Made by a program: the position numbers and the translations under genes
Source of the DNA: Edaphochlamys debaryana
Lineage: Eukaryota; Chlorophyta; Chlorophyceae; Chlamydomonadales
Length of the DNA: 64,000 bases
Assembly (NCBI GenBank): GCA_016858145.1
Contig: JAEHOE010000008.1
Location: forward strand, 124,001-188,000
Direction: 5' to 3'
Shown here: positions 46,814 through 58,930 of the stretch, piece by piece
Layout: every line of letters begins with the position of its first letter
Numbering within the stretch: the first letter of the stretch is position 1
Notes under the pieces: generated by a model
What the model saw: only the letters and a program-made list of their open reading frames with translations
Database searches by the model: none
Told to the model about the DNA's origin: nothing

Positions 46814-49800
46814 TCATCGCCGCGTGATGCCGCTCTCCTCCATGGGCACAATCGTGACCAGCGGCCCCGGCGCGCCGCCCATCGTGGCCGGCGCGCTCCA
46901 CATGGGCCGTACGATGAACCGCAGCCGTACGGGATCGGGCGCGCTGTGCGCATCCGGCCGCCCCTGCACTCTCACGTACACACGGCCCCGACACGACGTG
47001 CCGTCGGTGTCCTCTCCGCCAACCGCCGGCTCCTGAGCCGCGGGCCCCAGCGTCAGCTCCAGCGGGCTCACCTCAAGCCACGTGGGCAGCGCGCAGGGCA
47101 CGTGCGGCGCGCTGCCCGAGCCGCCGCCGTACGGTAGCACCTCCGGCCGGTCGGCCGTGACGCGGATCCGAAAGGAGCCGGGGGAGAGATTGACGAGGTC
47201 AATGTTGCCCACAGCGTTGCCGGGCCGCACGTGGAGGATAGACGTGGAGGCGACGACGGGCGGCAGTGGGGAAGGCAGCACCGAGGGCGACGGGAAGTTG
47301 CCGGAAAGGTACTTGGCGGCGGCCGCGGCCGGCAGGGTTGCCAGCGGAGCCAGGGCGGAGCGGTGCACGGCGGAGGCGCAGGCCAGGCTGTGCCGTCGCT
47401 TCTCCGCCTGGGCCCCACAGTGGGAGGCGGGAGGGGGGCGGCCCAGGCGTCAGCCAATACTCACGACACCGCCGTGGCCCTGCTCCTGTTCCTGCTCCGG
47501 CGCCCGTGCCCGCGCGCACACGCATCCCTCCATCTCCACCGCGTCATCTGAACACGAGCCCGCTCCAACGCCCTGCAACCCACACCACCCCGCTCCCGCG
47601 CCCTGCATTCCCCCGCTCACAGACCCCGGCCCCCGCGTCCGCGCCCGCTCCCGCGTGCCCCACCTGCGCGTACGCCGGCAGCTCCACCTGCAGCAGCGCG
47701 TACACGGGCTTGTGGTCGGAGTCGTTCACCTCCAAGCAGCAGTTGTAGTCCTCGGGGGCGCCAACCGACACCTTGACCTCCTCCTCGGCCACGTCTGGCG
47801 GGTGCAGCGGCGGGGGCCAAGCGGGCGGGCAGTTGGGAGCGGGGCGCAGGCTTGAGGAGCGGGGCATGTACAATTCACAGCGCGGCAAGCTAGGGCCGGG
47901 GGGGAAGAGGGCCCGTGGGCTGGCGCCGGAGAGCATCAGCATTGCACCACCACTGCAGGTGTGTCGAGGCAGTTTTCCGGTAGCATGCATAGGCCTGGCC
48001 GTTGAGCGTGTGGGTCCACCGCCGCCCACGGAGAGCCGCCCTCCAGCCCCACTCACCCAGCGTGCCGGCCCGGGAGCCCCGGAAGAAGATGCGGTCCGTC
48101 CAGGCGGGCACACGCTTCTTCTCGGACGTGTCGTACGGCAGCTGGGGCCAGGACAGGCAGCAGGGCAGACGGATGCATCTTGGGTTGTGTAGGGACTAGG
48201 GAGGCAAGCTATCAGTATGTATCAGCTTGAGCTACTTCGGGTAGCACCTGCGGGACCTTGCAACTGCAACTGTTGATTACCGGATGCCTAGGCCAGCCCT
48301 TGTCTGCGCACCTTGAGAAGGGGCCGGCCGCCATTGTAGCCCAGGGCTCCGAAGCCACCCGCCGCCATGAACTGGTCCAGCCCAACAACAGGTTCCTGGC
48401 GGGTGGGGTCGGGAGCAAATTGGTGGGAATCCGACGGGGACGAGCAGCAGCGTGCGGGCCGCAGCCCGGGAGACCGCAGCGTAAATCGGCTCCCGGCCCG
48501 CTCCCCCACCCACCAGCAAGCCCTCCGTCACCCCAGTCCCCACCCCACCCCCACACTATGCATAAACATACGGGTCACTTTCGCGTCCAATTCATAGGAG
48601 ATTCCGCCGTGCCTTCATGTCTCTCGCTTGCATGACGCGCAGCCCGTGACTCGTGAGGCACCCACGCACCTGCTTGTCAAACTTGTACGTTGGCACAAAC
48701 ACGGGGAAGCCCAGCGGGATGCCTTCGTACAGGCCGCGAAACACTTTGCCATCCTTCATCTGTAAGCGGCACTGGTCCATTTCGTACAGCGCGGCAAAGT
48801 CGCCGGCCGCGGCTCGCTTGCACACGTCGTCGTAGTTGCTGTTGATGCGGTAGTTGAAGTCGCCCGCCCACACCAGCGCTGCGGCGTCTGCTAGGCCGGG
48901 CCCGTGGTCGTCGTCCTCGGCCTGCGGACAGGCAGGCGAACAGACCCACGCTAGTTCGAGACGTTGATGCCAGCCCACGTGCTCCGCCACCCGGTTTTCG
49001 TCTAACTTGCCTGCGCATCCAGCTGGGTGGGCACTCGGGACAGGGCGTTGCCGGAGCCGGAGCCGGTGCCGGAGAAGCCGCCCCCGCCGGCCGCCGCCGC
49101 GGCGACAGTGCCTGCGTCTTGGTCGGAGAAGTCCTCGTCCACACCCGAGCCCGGGTAGGCCCCGGCCTGGCGGCCGACCTGGGGGGTGGTGGGGCGGAGG
49201 CGGCAGGGGTGGAGGGGCGTGGGTCGCGAGTCACGATGGCTGTGCAAGGCGGGATGTGTATGGGGAGGTGGGAAGGAGGCAACCGCAGGGGGAGGGCCGG
49301 GGAGTGGCTGCCGGGCGTGGCTGCGGCGCCTCGAGACGATCGCCCCCATTGCCTCTCGGAATCAATAGAGACATAGGCACTGCCCCCATCGGGTCAAGTA
49401 TTGTATGCGGCCTGTGGTCAATGTGGCCAAGCTGTCTGCCGCCTGCGTTGGCGGCTTCCTGGTTGTAAGAGAGCCTGGTAGCTCGTCCGCGCGTAAGGGT
49501 CGCCAAGCGTTGCAGGACGGGACGGAGGTCGTACCTGGGACGCTGCCGCCGTCTTGCTCGTGTTGCTGAAGTGCAGGTTTTGTACAATTTTGGCGTAGTC
49601 GTTGTTACGCTCGTCCACCCGCTCCTGGTGGGCGGCGAAGTGTGAACATACGAACATCAGCCGCCGCCTGAGTGGCAAGGGAGGGCGGGGAGGGTTGAAT
49701 GGGACACAACACACAAGGGACACTTAATGAACAGCGCATACGGCAGTGTACGGCACGTGCCCAAAACAGCAGGGTCCACGCAGGGTCCAGGTCCCCCTCT

Positions 49801-52800
49801 GCTGACGCCGGGTGCTGTGCGTGCGAAGCCCGCCGTGACCGCCTCTCCGCAGCACGTGCGGCGCCGGCATTAGACCACACTCGTAACCTGCCCTCTACCC
49901 AAACAAACCGCGCTGGCACACTCGGCAGGACCATAACCCCCTCCCCACACCTACCCAACGTCCCCCAATTCCCCTTCCATCTCTTCCCACACGCGCCGAC
50001 CCTACGCATCCTAAACACACCTGTACACGGTGAGGGACACCGCCACCGCGCCCTTGTTGCCGCCCACGCCCATGACGCCGCAGGCCACGTGCGCCGTGGC
50101 CACCTCGCCCACGTGCTGCGCCAGCTCGGACCGTACGAACACCAGGATCACGAGGCCCGACATCTGGCGCAGGCCCTTGCGCGTCCACGGGGTGTTCGTT
50201 GCGTTGAGGGCGTTCTCCAGCTCCGTGGACCACCACTGCGCGTTCTGGTTGCCGCGCTCCTGCGGGAGGACGAGGCGAGTACCGATGAGGCGTGCTTACG
50301 GTGTGTGGGGCTCTCCCATGGGGCCAAGAGGTGATGCCCCGTGAGGTATCCGGCCTTGCGGGTGCGGCTTCACGGAACTTGACGGGGACGTGCGGCCCTG
50401 CCGCTCCCTCGCGTGGTGCGCTCCGCTCACCAGCGCGCTCTTGGCCAGGAACTGAGTGACCGCGTCCTTGGCCACCGAGCTGGTGCCCATCTCCACCTCC
50501 TGCGCACGGCGAGGGCAGGGAGCAAGGAAAGGGAAGGAAAGGGAGGCGCGTGGGTGGGTTGGAGTGCCGTTTGGGCGGGCAAGGAGACCTGCACGCGAAT
50601 AATGTGGACGACCAGGATGGCGATGTGCATGGGTGGAGATGAAGCCAAGCGGCGAATGGGGCGACCGGAGCCGCACCTGCAGCGCTACGGAGACGATCTC
50701 GGCCGCCGCCGCCCGCGGCGTGATCCAGGCCCGCAGCGCTGCGGTGGAGGGGCGCGACTCGTTGACGTTCCAGGTGCCCGCCAGCACCGTCAGCTGGTGG
50801 TGCCGCAGGCAGGGCAGCAGGCCGTCCTGTTCCGGGGAGGGAACGACGAGGGGTGCGCGGCACCCAGGGGAGGGGATGGGAAGGACTCGAGTAATGCACG
50901 AGGCAGTAGGTATGGGCGCCAGGAAGGGCAGCTCTAGCCGCTAGGAGCGCATTTGCTCCTCAACCGAAGCGGCACAGCGCAACCGCGAGGGGTGCCGGTA
51001 GCCCCGTGCTCACCCTCCAGATGATGAGTTGCGCCTCGGAGGGTGGCACCGCTGGCCAGGCCCTCAGCCCGCCGTGCTCCGACAGGCTATACACCAGGCC
51101 GGAGGCGCCGCCCTGCGGTGGGGCGGTACGGTAAGCACGGTCGGTCCCCGCCTGTTGCGTTGCCTCGGGCCCCCGGACATTGTCGGCTGCGCCCCGGTTA
51201 AGCCCCTTGGGCCATGTTCCTGCACACCCTCTCCGGCGTGAGGACCTCCTCCACCTTTCAAGACGGCCCCCACGTCCCCACCCCACGTCTCCACCCCCAC
51301 TCTCACGGCACCACTCCCCCCACCTGCACGCCCACCTCCTCTGCATTCTCCCTTGCCCCCACCCTCACAGCACCACCCGCACAGCCCCACTCTCCCTGCC
51401 CTCCCTCCCCCCCACCTGCACGCCCAGGTCGTCGTGCGCCAGGGCCACCACGGGGAAGTGCGCGGCCTTCCAGCTGCGCCCCGGCTCCCCCGAGGCGGCG
51501 GAGGCGGTGCGGACCCAGCCGTCGCCGCAGCCCAGCCACAGCAGCGAGCCCACCAGGGCCATGCAGTGCAGGCGGTGCGCGGTGGGTCCGAAGTCGCGGG
51601 CCCACACCAGCCTGTGCGGATACGGGTGTGGTGGGGGTGAGGGTGGGCTTGCAGGGCCGGAGGGGCTGGTATGGAGGCAGGCCGCAAGCGGGAAAGGTAG
51701 GGCCGAGAGGAGGCGGTTGGCGCGGACGAACTCAGCTCCGCCCGGAGCGTCCTTGGCCCTGCCCGGCGTTCCTGCCCTGCAAACGCCCTGGCCTCAGCTT
51801 TGAAGCGGCCTAAGGCGCCGGGACACGCACCCACGCACCGAAGCTCCTAGGCGATGCCTGCCCGCCCCCGCCCCTGCCCCCGCCCCTGCCCCCGCCTCAC
51901 CTGCCCCACTCCGTGTACTTCTCCACCAGGCCCTTCTTGTACGCCACGTACATGAAGCAGTCCACGCCCGGGACCACGGCCACGATCTTGCCGCGGCCCG
52001 AGGCGGGCCCAGCCGGGCCCAGGCCGCCGCCAGCCGCGCCGCCGCCGCCACCGGCTGCGCCCCCGGCGCCGTACGGTCCGGTGCTTGGGTCGCTTGGCTC
52101 GTTGGTGGGGCTGTCGCTCTGTAGGAGCAAAGGAGAGGCAATGTATTGGGGGGCTGCAGAGGGGAGGCAGGGGCAGGGGCCCGCCATCGAGAGCTGAGCT
52201 GGGCTGCTTCAAAGGTGTCCGGTACTCTCCGCCCTGCTCCTCAGCAGCCGTGGCCCACTGCTGGCCCGCTGCGCGTGTGCCGACGGCAGCTTCCATGCTC
52301 TTTATCGGCAGAAACCGCATGGGATAGCCTCCCGGCCTCACCGCGAAGTTCTGGCGGATCTTCTTGCCCAGTTTCACAGCGAACTTGGCCGCGCCCGTGA
52401 TTCCCTTCTTCATCTGAGCCGGGCGGAGCGGGCCGAAACGATGAGGAGGGCAGAGGAGAGCGCGGAAGTGCGGCACCGCCAGCGAGGAAGTGTCGGGCCT
52501 CGCGTATCAACAACATGCCCCCACGGCTCTTCCCCCCGCTTCCACCCCGACACTGCCCCCACGCACCACCGCCCACCCCATGCAGCCCCACGCACCGCCA
52601 GTCCCAGGTCTTGGTCACCCGGGTCGCCCTCCTCCAGTCCCTCGGGCGGCGGCCGGGGCCGGAAGGCGCGCACCACCAGACCGGGGTCCAGGCCCTGAGG
52701 GGCACGCGGCAGGGGCAGCGAGGCAAACAGGTGAAGTGAGCCAAGAGCTCAGGCAGGTGCTGCCCATACCGGGTCCGCACACATCAAACATTCACGCCAC

Positions 52801-55800
52801 GCAGGTCTCGCGCGGCAGAGAACATACGGGCTCCAGACCTGATTTCCCAGTGAGACACGACCCCGCCGCTTGGCCCAACGCGCACCTCCTCCTTCAAGTG
52901 CCGACCGACCGACCCACCTTCGGCCCCAGGCCCCACGGCGACGCGCCGCATGTCGCATCGCACCAAACCCCGCCCGCTGCGGACCCATCCACTCACCATG
53001 CATGTGTTGATCTCGTCCGCCGAGAATGCGACGTCCTTGAACGACATGGCTCCAGCTCCAGTGTCGCCGGCGAAGGCGCCCATGCCCGCCACGCCACCTC
53101 CGCCGCCGCCGCCGCCTCCGGGCGTCAGGGTCCCCAGGTACTCCCCGTCGTACGCGCCCCACAGCACCAGGCCCGTCTTGCCCGCCGACCACACCACGCG
53201 CCCGCTGGGGCCGAAGGCCAGCAGGCGTGCCTTGGAGTGCGGCCGCGCCGCCACGGCGCGCCGCTCCGGGCCCGCGTCCAGTCGGCAGCGGCGGCAGTCG
53301 AGCAGACGGAGCGGCGCCCGGGAGCCTGCAACCGTTTGGTTTTGCGGGGCCGGGCAGTGGGGATTGAAGTGGGTCGGCCCTTAACGGCAAAACGCAGCCC
53401 ACACGCACGGGCTGAGCAGTGACGCGCGGTGGTCGCCGACGGGCTGGGCGTGGGGGCGGTGCCGCTAAGACAAACACGCCCATGCAAAGCTCTTGACCTT
53501 CACACGGACCCTTCCTCGCTCCCCGCTTGCACCGCGACCGCCAAAGCCCAAGCCCCAGGACCGCACCCGGCATGGCCCTGTCGTACTGCCACAAGCGCAC
53601 GGACCCGCCCGACGAGGCGCTCCACAGGTCGCCCCAGGCGGACAGACCCAGGGCCGTGACCTTGCCCATGGAGTGGGCCTTTGAAGGGCATGGGTACGGA
53701 TAGGGCGATTTCAAGGAGTGAGAAGAGTATGGGCTAAAGAGGCAAGGGCAGGTGGTAAGGGCTGACACCGCATGACCGGCACATGCGGGGATGAAGAGTT
53801 CAGATTCGCGCGCAAGGGGGACGGGCAGGGGAGAAGGGCACTGGCGCGGCGTGTGGCACTCGCTCCCCACAGCCAGGCGCAGGCCCGTGCACGCACCTTC
53901 CAGTGGTGCTCGTAGATCGCAGGCCGCTCGGGCCCCACGGTCCAGCGCACGATCCGCCCGTCCTTGTGGCCTGTGGGTGCCATGGAGAGGCGTTGGCCCG
54001 GTCCCAAGACGTGCACAAGAGGCGGCAGAGCGCAGTCGCAACAGTAGCATGGGAGAGAGGTAACGCCATGGCTGTCGTCCCTCGCTGAGATACGACCTCG
54101 GCACCCAACAGTCATGCCACCCCCATGCCCCACAGCAGAGTGCCCGGCACCCAGCCCTTGCTGCCCTTCTCCTCCAATCCCTTGCCCTTCGGCCACCTCC
54201 CAACCCCCGGCGCCCTCGCTCTCACCCGTCCACATGCTGCCGCTGATGTCATCCATGAGTAAGCACGTGACGGTTGAGTCCGACATGCCGAAGGGCAGCT
54301 TCACCAAGGCGGCGGGCGCCGAGTCCCAGTCCTCATTCGGGGCCCGCTGCACGCCGGCGCCCCGCGGCAGGTCAAAGATGGGCCCGTGCGGGCCTGGCGG
54401 GGCCCCTGGTGCCGGCGCGGGCGGCGGCCGCACGGACCACTGCAGCGCTGCATTGCCCTCCCCGCCCGGCGCAGCAATGACTTGGCCCATCCCCGCCACG
54501 AGCCGCGTGGGCCAGGCGGCTTTCTTCGGCTCCAGGGGGGGCAGCCGCACCTCAACGCAGATCTGGCTGGGCAGGGGCGGCGGCGGCAGGGGCCCCTGCC
54601 CGTACCGGGTGGAGCCTACGGAGGTGACGCCGCCGCCTGCCAGTGCACTAGCCGAGGCCGGGGCCTGGCCGGTGCCTGGCTGGGGGTGCAGGTGGAACTT
54701 ATGCGAGCGGGGCACGGGGGCGCGGGCGTCCTCGAACGCGGCCCAGGAGGAGGGCGGGCCGTCTGCAGCCGGCACACCGGCGTGGGGATGCGGGGGCGTT
54801 GCAGCGCTGGACGCTGGGGACAGCAGGTCCGGGCCTTCGAGTGAGCTCATGCGCAGCGCCTCATCGTAACCAGGCGGCGGCGGCGGCGGCGGAGCGGCCC
54901 TCGGCGAGACCAACTGCGGCATCGCCGGCAGCGCCAGCGCGTCGTCATAGGCCGGCGGCGGTGGCGGCGGCGGAGACATGGTGACAGCCACGTCGTAGGG
55001 CGGCGGTGGCGCGCGGGGCGGCGGAGGCGGAGGCATGCTCACGGCGGCCGCGTACGGCGGTGGCGGCGGCGGTGCGCGTAAGCCGGGCATCGCCTCCGTC
55101 ACCGATTCGCCAATGGATACCTCCATTGCGAAGGCCTCCAGTTCTTCGGCGGCGAGGGCGCCCCCCGACGGAGGCGCTGGACCAATCGTCGGCGCTGGCG
55201 GCGGCGCCGCCGCGGTCGTACGGCCATGGATGGCGGCGAAGGACGGAAAGGTTGGCAGGACGGGGGCCTTGGCTGCTGCCGCAGCGGGGGAGGGCACAAG
55301 GACGACGCCGGGGGCCTGCGCCAGGGCTGCATGGGCCTGGTGTGGGCCCGGCACCGCCGCCGCCGCGGGTCCGTGGCCGGATGCGAAGGCCGGGAACTGC
55401 GGCAGGACCGGGGCTGGGGGAGCGGCGGGGGCGGCCGGGGGGGCTAGCGGTGCGGCTGCCGTCGAGGAGGCGTGGATGGAAGCGAAGGTGGGGAAAGTCG
55501 GGAGCGTGGGTGCTGGCGTGGCGGCGGCTGCCGCACCCCCCGCGCCTGGGCCTGCCGGGGGTGGGGGTGCCGACCGCAGCCCTGCCGCCAGGGGCCCCAG
55601 CGCCGGCCCCGATGCCCCCATCGGGGTGCCTCCCGCGCCCCTCCGTGACTCCGCCATGGACGGGGGCCGCATGAGCTGGGGCTTGAGGGACAGCTCCGCA
55701 AAGGGGTCTGAGCTGCGGGCTGCGGCGGTGGGCCCGTGCGGGGTCGCACTGGCTGCGAACGGGTTGGCGGCTGGAGCCCCAGCCGCAGCCGCCATCGAAG

Positions 55801-56704
55801 GCGGGGCCCAGCTGGACCCCAGTGGAGGACCCATGTGGGCCCCGCTCCCGCCTGGGGCACCGGTGCCGGGGTGGGGGGCCTCGAAGGGGTCAATGGCTAC
55901 CCCCGCGATGCCGGCGACAGCAGCGGCGGCGGAAGGCGTGGCAGCTGGTGTTGAGCGAACGGCCGTGGAGGGCGGGCGTGTCAGGCGCTGTACGCCGGCG
56001 GGGCCCGCAGGTGCCGACCCTGATGGGCCGGCTGTTGCGGCCCCTGCGCCGGGGACTGGTGCGGGCCCCTGAGCATGGATGGACGCAAAGGTCGGGAAGA
56101 CCGAGAGCGCCGCTGGGGCGCTTGGAGGCGCGAAGCCTGAGGCAGGTGGGCCCTGTTGAATAGGCTGTGATGTGGCCGAGGCGGCGGAGGTGGGTGGCCG
56201 GCGTAGGCTGCTGGTTAGCGGCCCAACGGGCAGGGGAGCTGCAGCGGGCGCCGGAGCGGGGAACGCCGACGGGCCGAAGCCGTCCCCCCCGCCATCGTCG
56301 AAGGAGACCCAGCCCGTGGAGGCGGCTCCCGCAGCCTGTTGAGACGAGCTGCTTTGTAGTCCAGACGTGAGGGGGCTGAAGTTGGTTGCTGCAAAGCAAG
56401 CCGAGGGGCCGGGGGCAGGTTCAGGGCCGGGGGCAGGTCGTGGGGCGTCTCGGCACCGAACATGAAGCTTGTATGTCACAAGCCTGTCTAGCTCGAGCAA
56501 ACAATGGGAAGGTTCCCGCGAGGTCACGGGAGCGGACCGCGAGAGACATGCCCACCTGGCGCGGAGCCACCTCCTGCTCCCGTCCCACTGCCACCGCCTC
56601 CCTGCAAGTTTCACACGCATGGGGGTTGGCCGCTGGTCGCGGTCAGAGTGGTCGCGATTGCGCACAGTGCATGCGCGAACCTGAGGCCACGCGAATGGGT
56701 CCAT
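46814..56704 (-). CDS. Inositol-polyphosphate 5-phosphatase with WD40 repeats (FRA3-like)
   Basis: Main exons on the minus strand: 56388-54226 (5' end uncertain), 53970-53897, 53678-53567, 53325-52997, 52694-52596, 52413-52342, 52118-51901, 51611-51416, 51112-51014, 50826-50677, 50499-50431, 50259-50021, 49667-49535, 49178-49011, 48921-48670, 48395-48312, 48141-48057, 47794-47664, 47407-46814, together about 1,755 aa. The first 720 aa are disordered and motif-rich. WD40-like strands follow (DGRIVRWTV; GGSVRLWQYD; KTGLVLWGAYD; DGWVRTA), then the phosphatase domain with its signature motifs: LAGTWNVNE, GVGGNKGAVAVS, WAGDFNYRI, PAWTDRIFF, NDSDHKPV. It removes the 5-phosphate of phosphoinositides or inositol phosphates. 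A C-terminal beta-rich domain (about 200 aa) follows. The order WD40 then 5-phosphatase is that of plant 5PTase12-14/FRA3. The frame stays open to 56704, where an ATG exists; a small separate first exon is equally possible. Confidence 0.85.
47664..50826 (-). other. 5-phosphatase catalytic domain
   Basis: Ten exons (50826-47664). Catalytic residues of the endonuclease/phosphatase fold are visible: Asn in GTWNVNE, Glu-bearing RVDERNNDY region, Asp and Asn in GDFNYR, and Asp-His in SDHKPV. PAWTDRI matches the family's P(A/S)W(C/T)DR(I/V). A 56-aa Gly/Ala-rich insert (exon 49178-49011) separates the NLHFSN region from GDFNYR. A 28-aa exon (48395-48312) is inserted before the PAWTDR motif. Confidence 0.85.
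54226..56388 (-). other. Disordered N-terminal motif array of the 5-phosphatase
   Basis: A single exon of 720 codons, mostly Ala, Pro, Gly and Ser. Within it are short, ordered signals: GWVSFDDG (about 56291-56319), SWAAFED (about 54727-54755), NPFAAS (55749-55766), DPFAEL (55691-55708), DPFEAP (about 55875-55892), four FPxFAxxH(G/A) motifs (about 56067-56107, 55465-55508, 55371-55406, 55217-55260), and a proline cluster with PPPPYDVA, PPPAYDDA and PPPGYDEA (about 54860-55080). Confidence 0.75.
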
Positions 56705-57459
56705 CGCGGCTCCGATCTCAAGCTTCTACAGCCATGGTGTAAGCGATGGGTCAAGAGCTGTGCAAGCTAGTTGTGAAGGCCCAGAGCTGGGCCTGTTCGG
56801 CAGCGTGAGTGCTTCAGGTCGCACTCTGACTTCCACAAGTAATAGCTATGCAACAGTGTCGTGGGTGCCGAGAGGACACGCCAAGGGTTTGGGTTCTGCC
56901 AGCGAATCACACGTACCCGTCTTCAGCAGCCCCCGCGGCCCCGGGCCCTTGTTCAGGCCCAGCATGGTAGCCCCCTCGGCAGCCCCAGGCAGCCCCCTCT
57001 CCACGAGCATCCGCGCCCATCCCCCGCCAACAAGTTGTTATCGTGCTTATTATAAGGCGCTTTGCCCTTCCAACGTGCTACACGGGCTGCGACCTCGCAT
57101 CCGGGATGGGGGCCAAGTGTCACCTCTGTCAGGAAAGCCATCGCGGCACGCGGGGAAAGAGGCAGCGGGTCAGACCCTGAGCGAGGGCGCGGGGGGACGG
57201 TGCCGCCCCGGTTTGCAGGTTGGGAGCGCGGGGGGAAGCAGGGGCAGGCAGGGGAAGCAAGGTTGAACTGGGTCGGCCTCATGGGCCGTAGCGGACTGCC
57301 GAAGCACCGCGTTCCTTGCGGTATTGGAGCGCATACAGAGAGCCACAAGAGCAACCCACCCCACCCACCACCGCTTGCGTCCATCTGCGGTCCATCTCGA
57401 CGGGAAGGCGGGATCTGCTGCTGTGACCAGGCGGTGCATCGTCGCCGCCTAGGACTGTG
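56705..57459. promoter_or_regulatory. Divergent upstream region of the 5-phosphatase and paralogue C
   Basis: 755 bp between two genes pointing away from each other. No exon is supported and no core promoter element is clear. Confidence 0.35.
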
Positions 57460-58930
57460 ATGAAGGTCTCCGTACTCATTCTACTAGCCGCCTGCGAGCT
57501 TACGCGGGCGGTCAGCGCGGTCGGTGATGTCGAGGGAGTCGACATGCCGGCGATTCCCTGGCCGAGCACCAGCTGGTAAGCAACAGCACACGCGGCAGGC
57601 CTATGGGGAATAACAAGGACCTCTGAGCGCAATTCGGTCGCTGTTTTGCGTTCGCCGCGCAGGTTGGACCACGCAGCATTCATCGCGGTCGCGGCTTTGC
57701 AGCGATGCCGTCTATATCTACCGCTTTCCACTCTCGCGCTAGGTGCGCACGATGATTTGCGGGTCGCGGTGTCGTCTGGGTCGTCTTGGTGACGCTGCCG
57801 CCACCGTCCCCGCCCCTGCCCCCTTCTGCCCTCGGCACCGCCGGCCCTCCTGCCCCGCCACCCTACCCCTCCAGCGACGCTAGGCCTCTTCTTCGGCGCC
57901 AAGATTGCACTTGCATTCGCCACTACGGCTGGCATGGAGCTCAAACTCCCGTACAAACGTCATGGGCGGGGTCCGGGAAGGCCTCCGCTCGGCTCGGCCC
58001 TTGTTCCCCAGCCTACGGGGAACTGCCTTTTGCCTCGGACACGACTCCCCCGATCCTCTGGGTAGGGGGAAGGCCCATGGGGAGCCTTGGTGTCGTCCAC
58101 GTCACTACCATATTCGTGTGCGAGCTGGGAGGACCTCATGTAGGACCTCATCCCCCGTGCACCGCCGCCTCGCTCACCTGACACGTGCATGAGCCTTTAG
58201 CTTGAGCCCCCACCTCCTGACAGGACCGAGCAAGCCGCAGGGAAAGCATTTTGAAGCTCGAGCGCTATAGGTGATTGCTCTGCATATGCGTCAGAACCGA
58301 GAACCCGACCCACATCGTCACGTACTGACGCGCACGTGCCTGCCTTTGTCCCCTCCCAACCCAGATACGTGTCCCTGGCAACGCATTGGCGCAAAGTGCC
58401 GGGGCTTGTGAGGAGCCTCCGGGGCATGAGTGACAGGTGAGAACCCCGAGCGGAAAGGATGCTCGCACAGAGGCGCTCCTGCCATGCGTACTCGACCATC
58501 ACGTCATACATACTAGCTGCCGTCCCGGGGCGCGGGCTCAACCATCACGTGTCCCACGCTCTCTCGCCCGAACTCTGCAGAGGTAACGCCAGTAGCCATG
58601 CTTCTGCTCCCGGGGTGGTTCTCGCCCTACTCTCCTGGCAAGTCATACAGGGCAGCGCCGCCTGCGCCAAAGCCATCGATGCAGCTGCCCACGTGCTAAC
58701 CCGTTTGCCCTAGGGCATTCACGTGCCCCTTACTTGCTTGGGTATCTGCAGGAAGCCTGTACCGGCGCCGGCCTCCTGGCCTTTGCCTGCGTGCCCCTCC
58801 TGTACTTGTCTACCGGGATACCGCTACTGGACCTGCTCAGCTGGTGGCTGCTAGGGCAGGCAGCGATGCGAAGAAACCTGTTTACCACTGGGGTGCACGT
58901 GTTCATCAGCATCATGGCCCTTCTTGGATT
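57460..58930 (+). pseudogene. Paralogue C: inverted, 3'-truncated copy of the A/B family
   Basis: Exons that match paralogues A and B in order, size and phase: 57460-57575 (signal peptide MKVSVLILLAACELTRAVSA, ending PAIPWPSTSW), 57663-57742 (80 bp, as in A and B), from 57875 (end unclear), 58365-58436 (RYVSLATHWRKVPGLV, as in B), 58593-58641 (49 bp, VVLALLSWQ), 58752-58930 (LLDLLSWWLLGQAAMRRNL). I could not find the exon 4 equivalent. After 58930 none of exons 8-14 is present, so the membrane block and RING-like domain are lost. If exon 7 is read through, it stops at 58953-58955. It lies on the opposite strand from A and B, beyond the 5-phosphatase gene. A short secreted/membrane product cannot be excluded. 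Confidence 0.65.

Noticed and set aside
47082..47855. 257-codon plus-strand open frame opposite the 5-phosphatase 3' end
   Set aside because: It is the complement of exons that carry the conserved SDHKPV motif and the C-terminal domain. No independent support.
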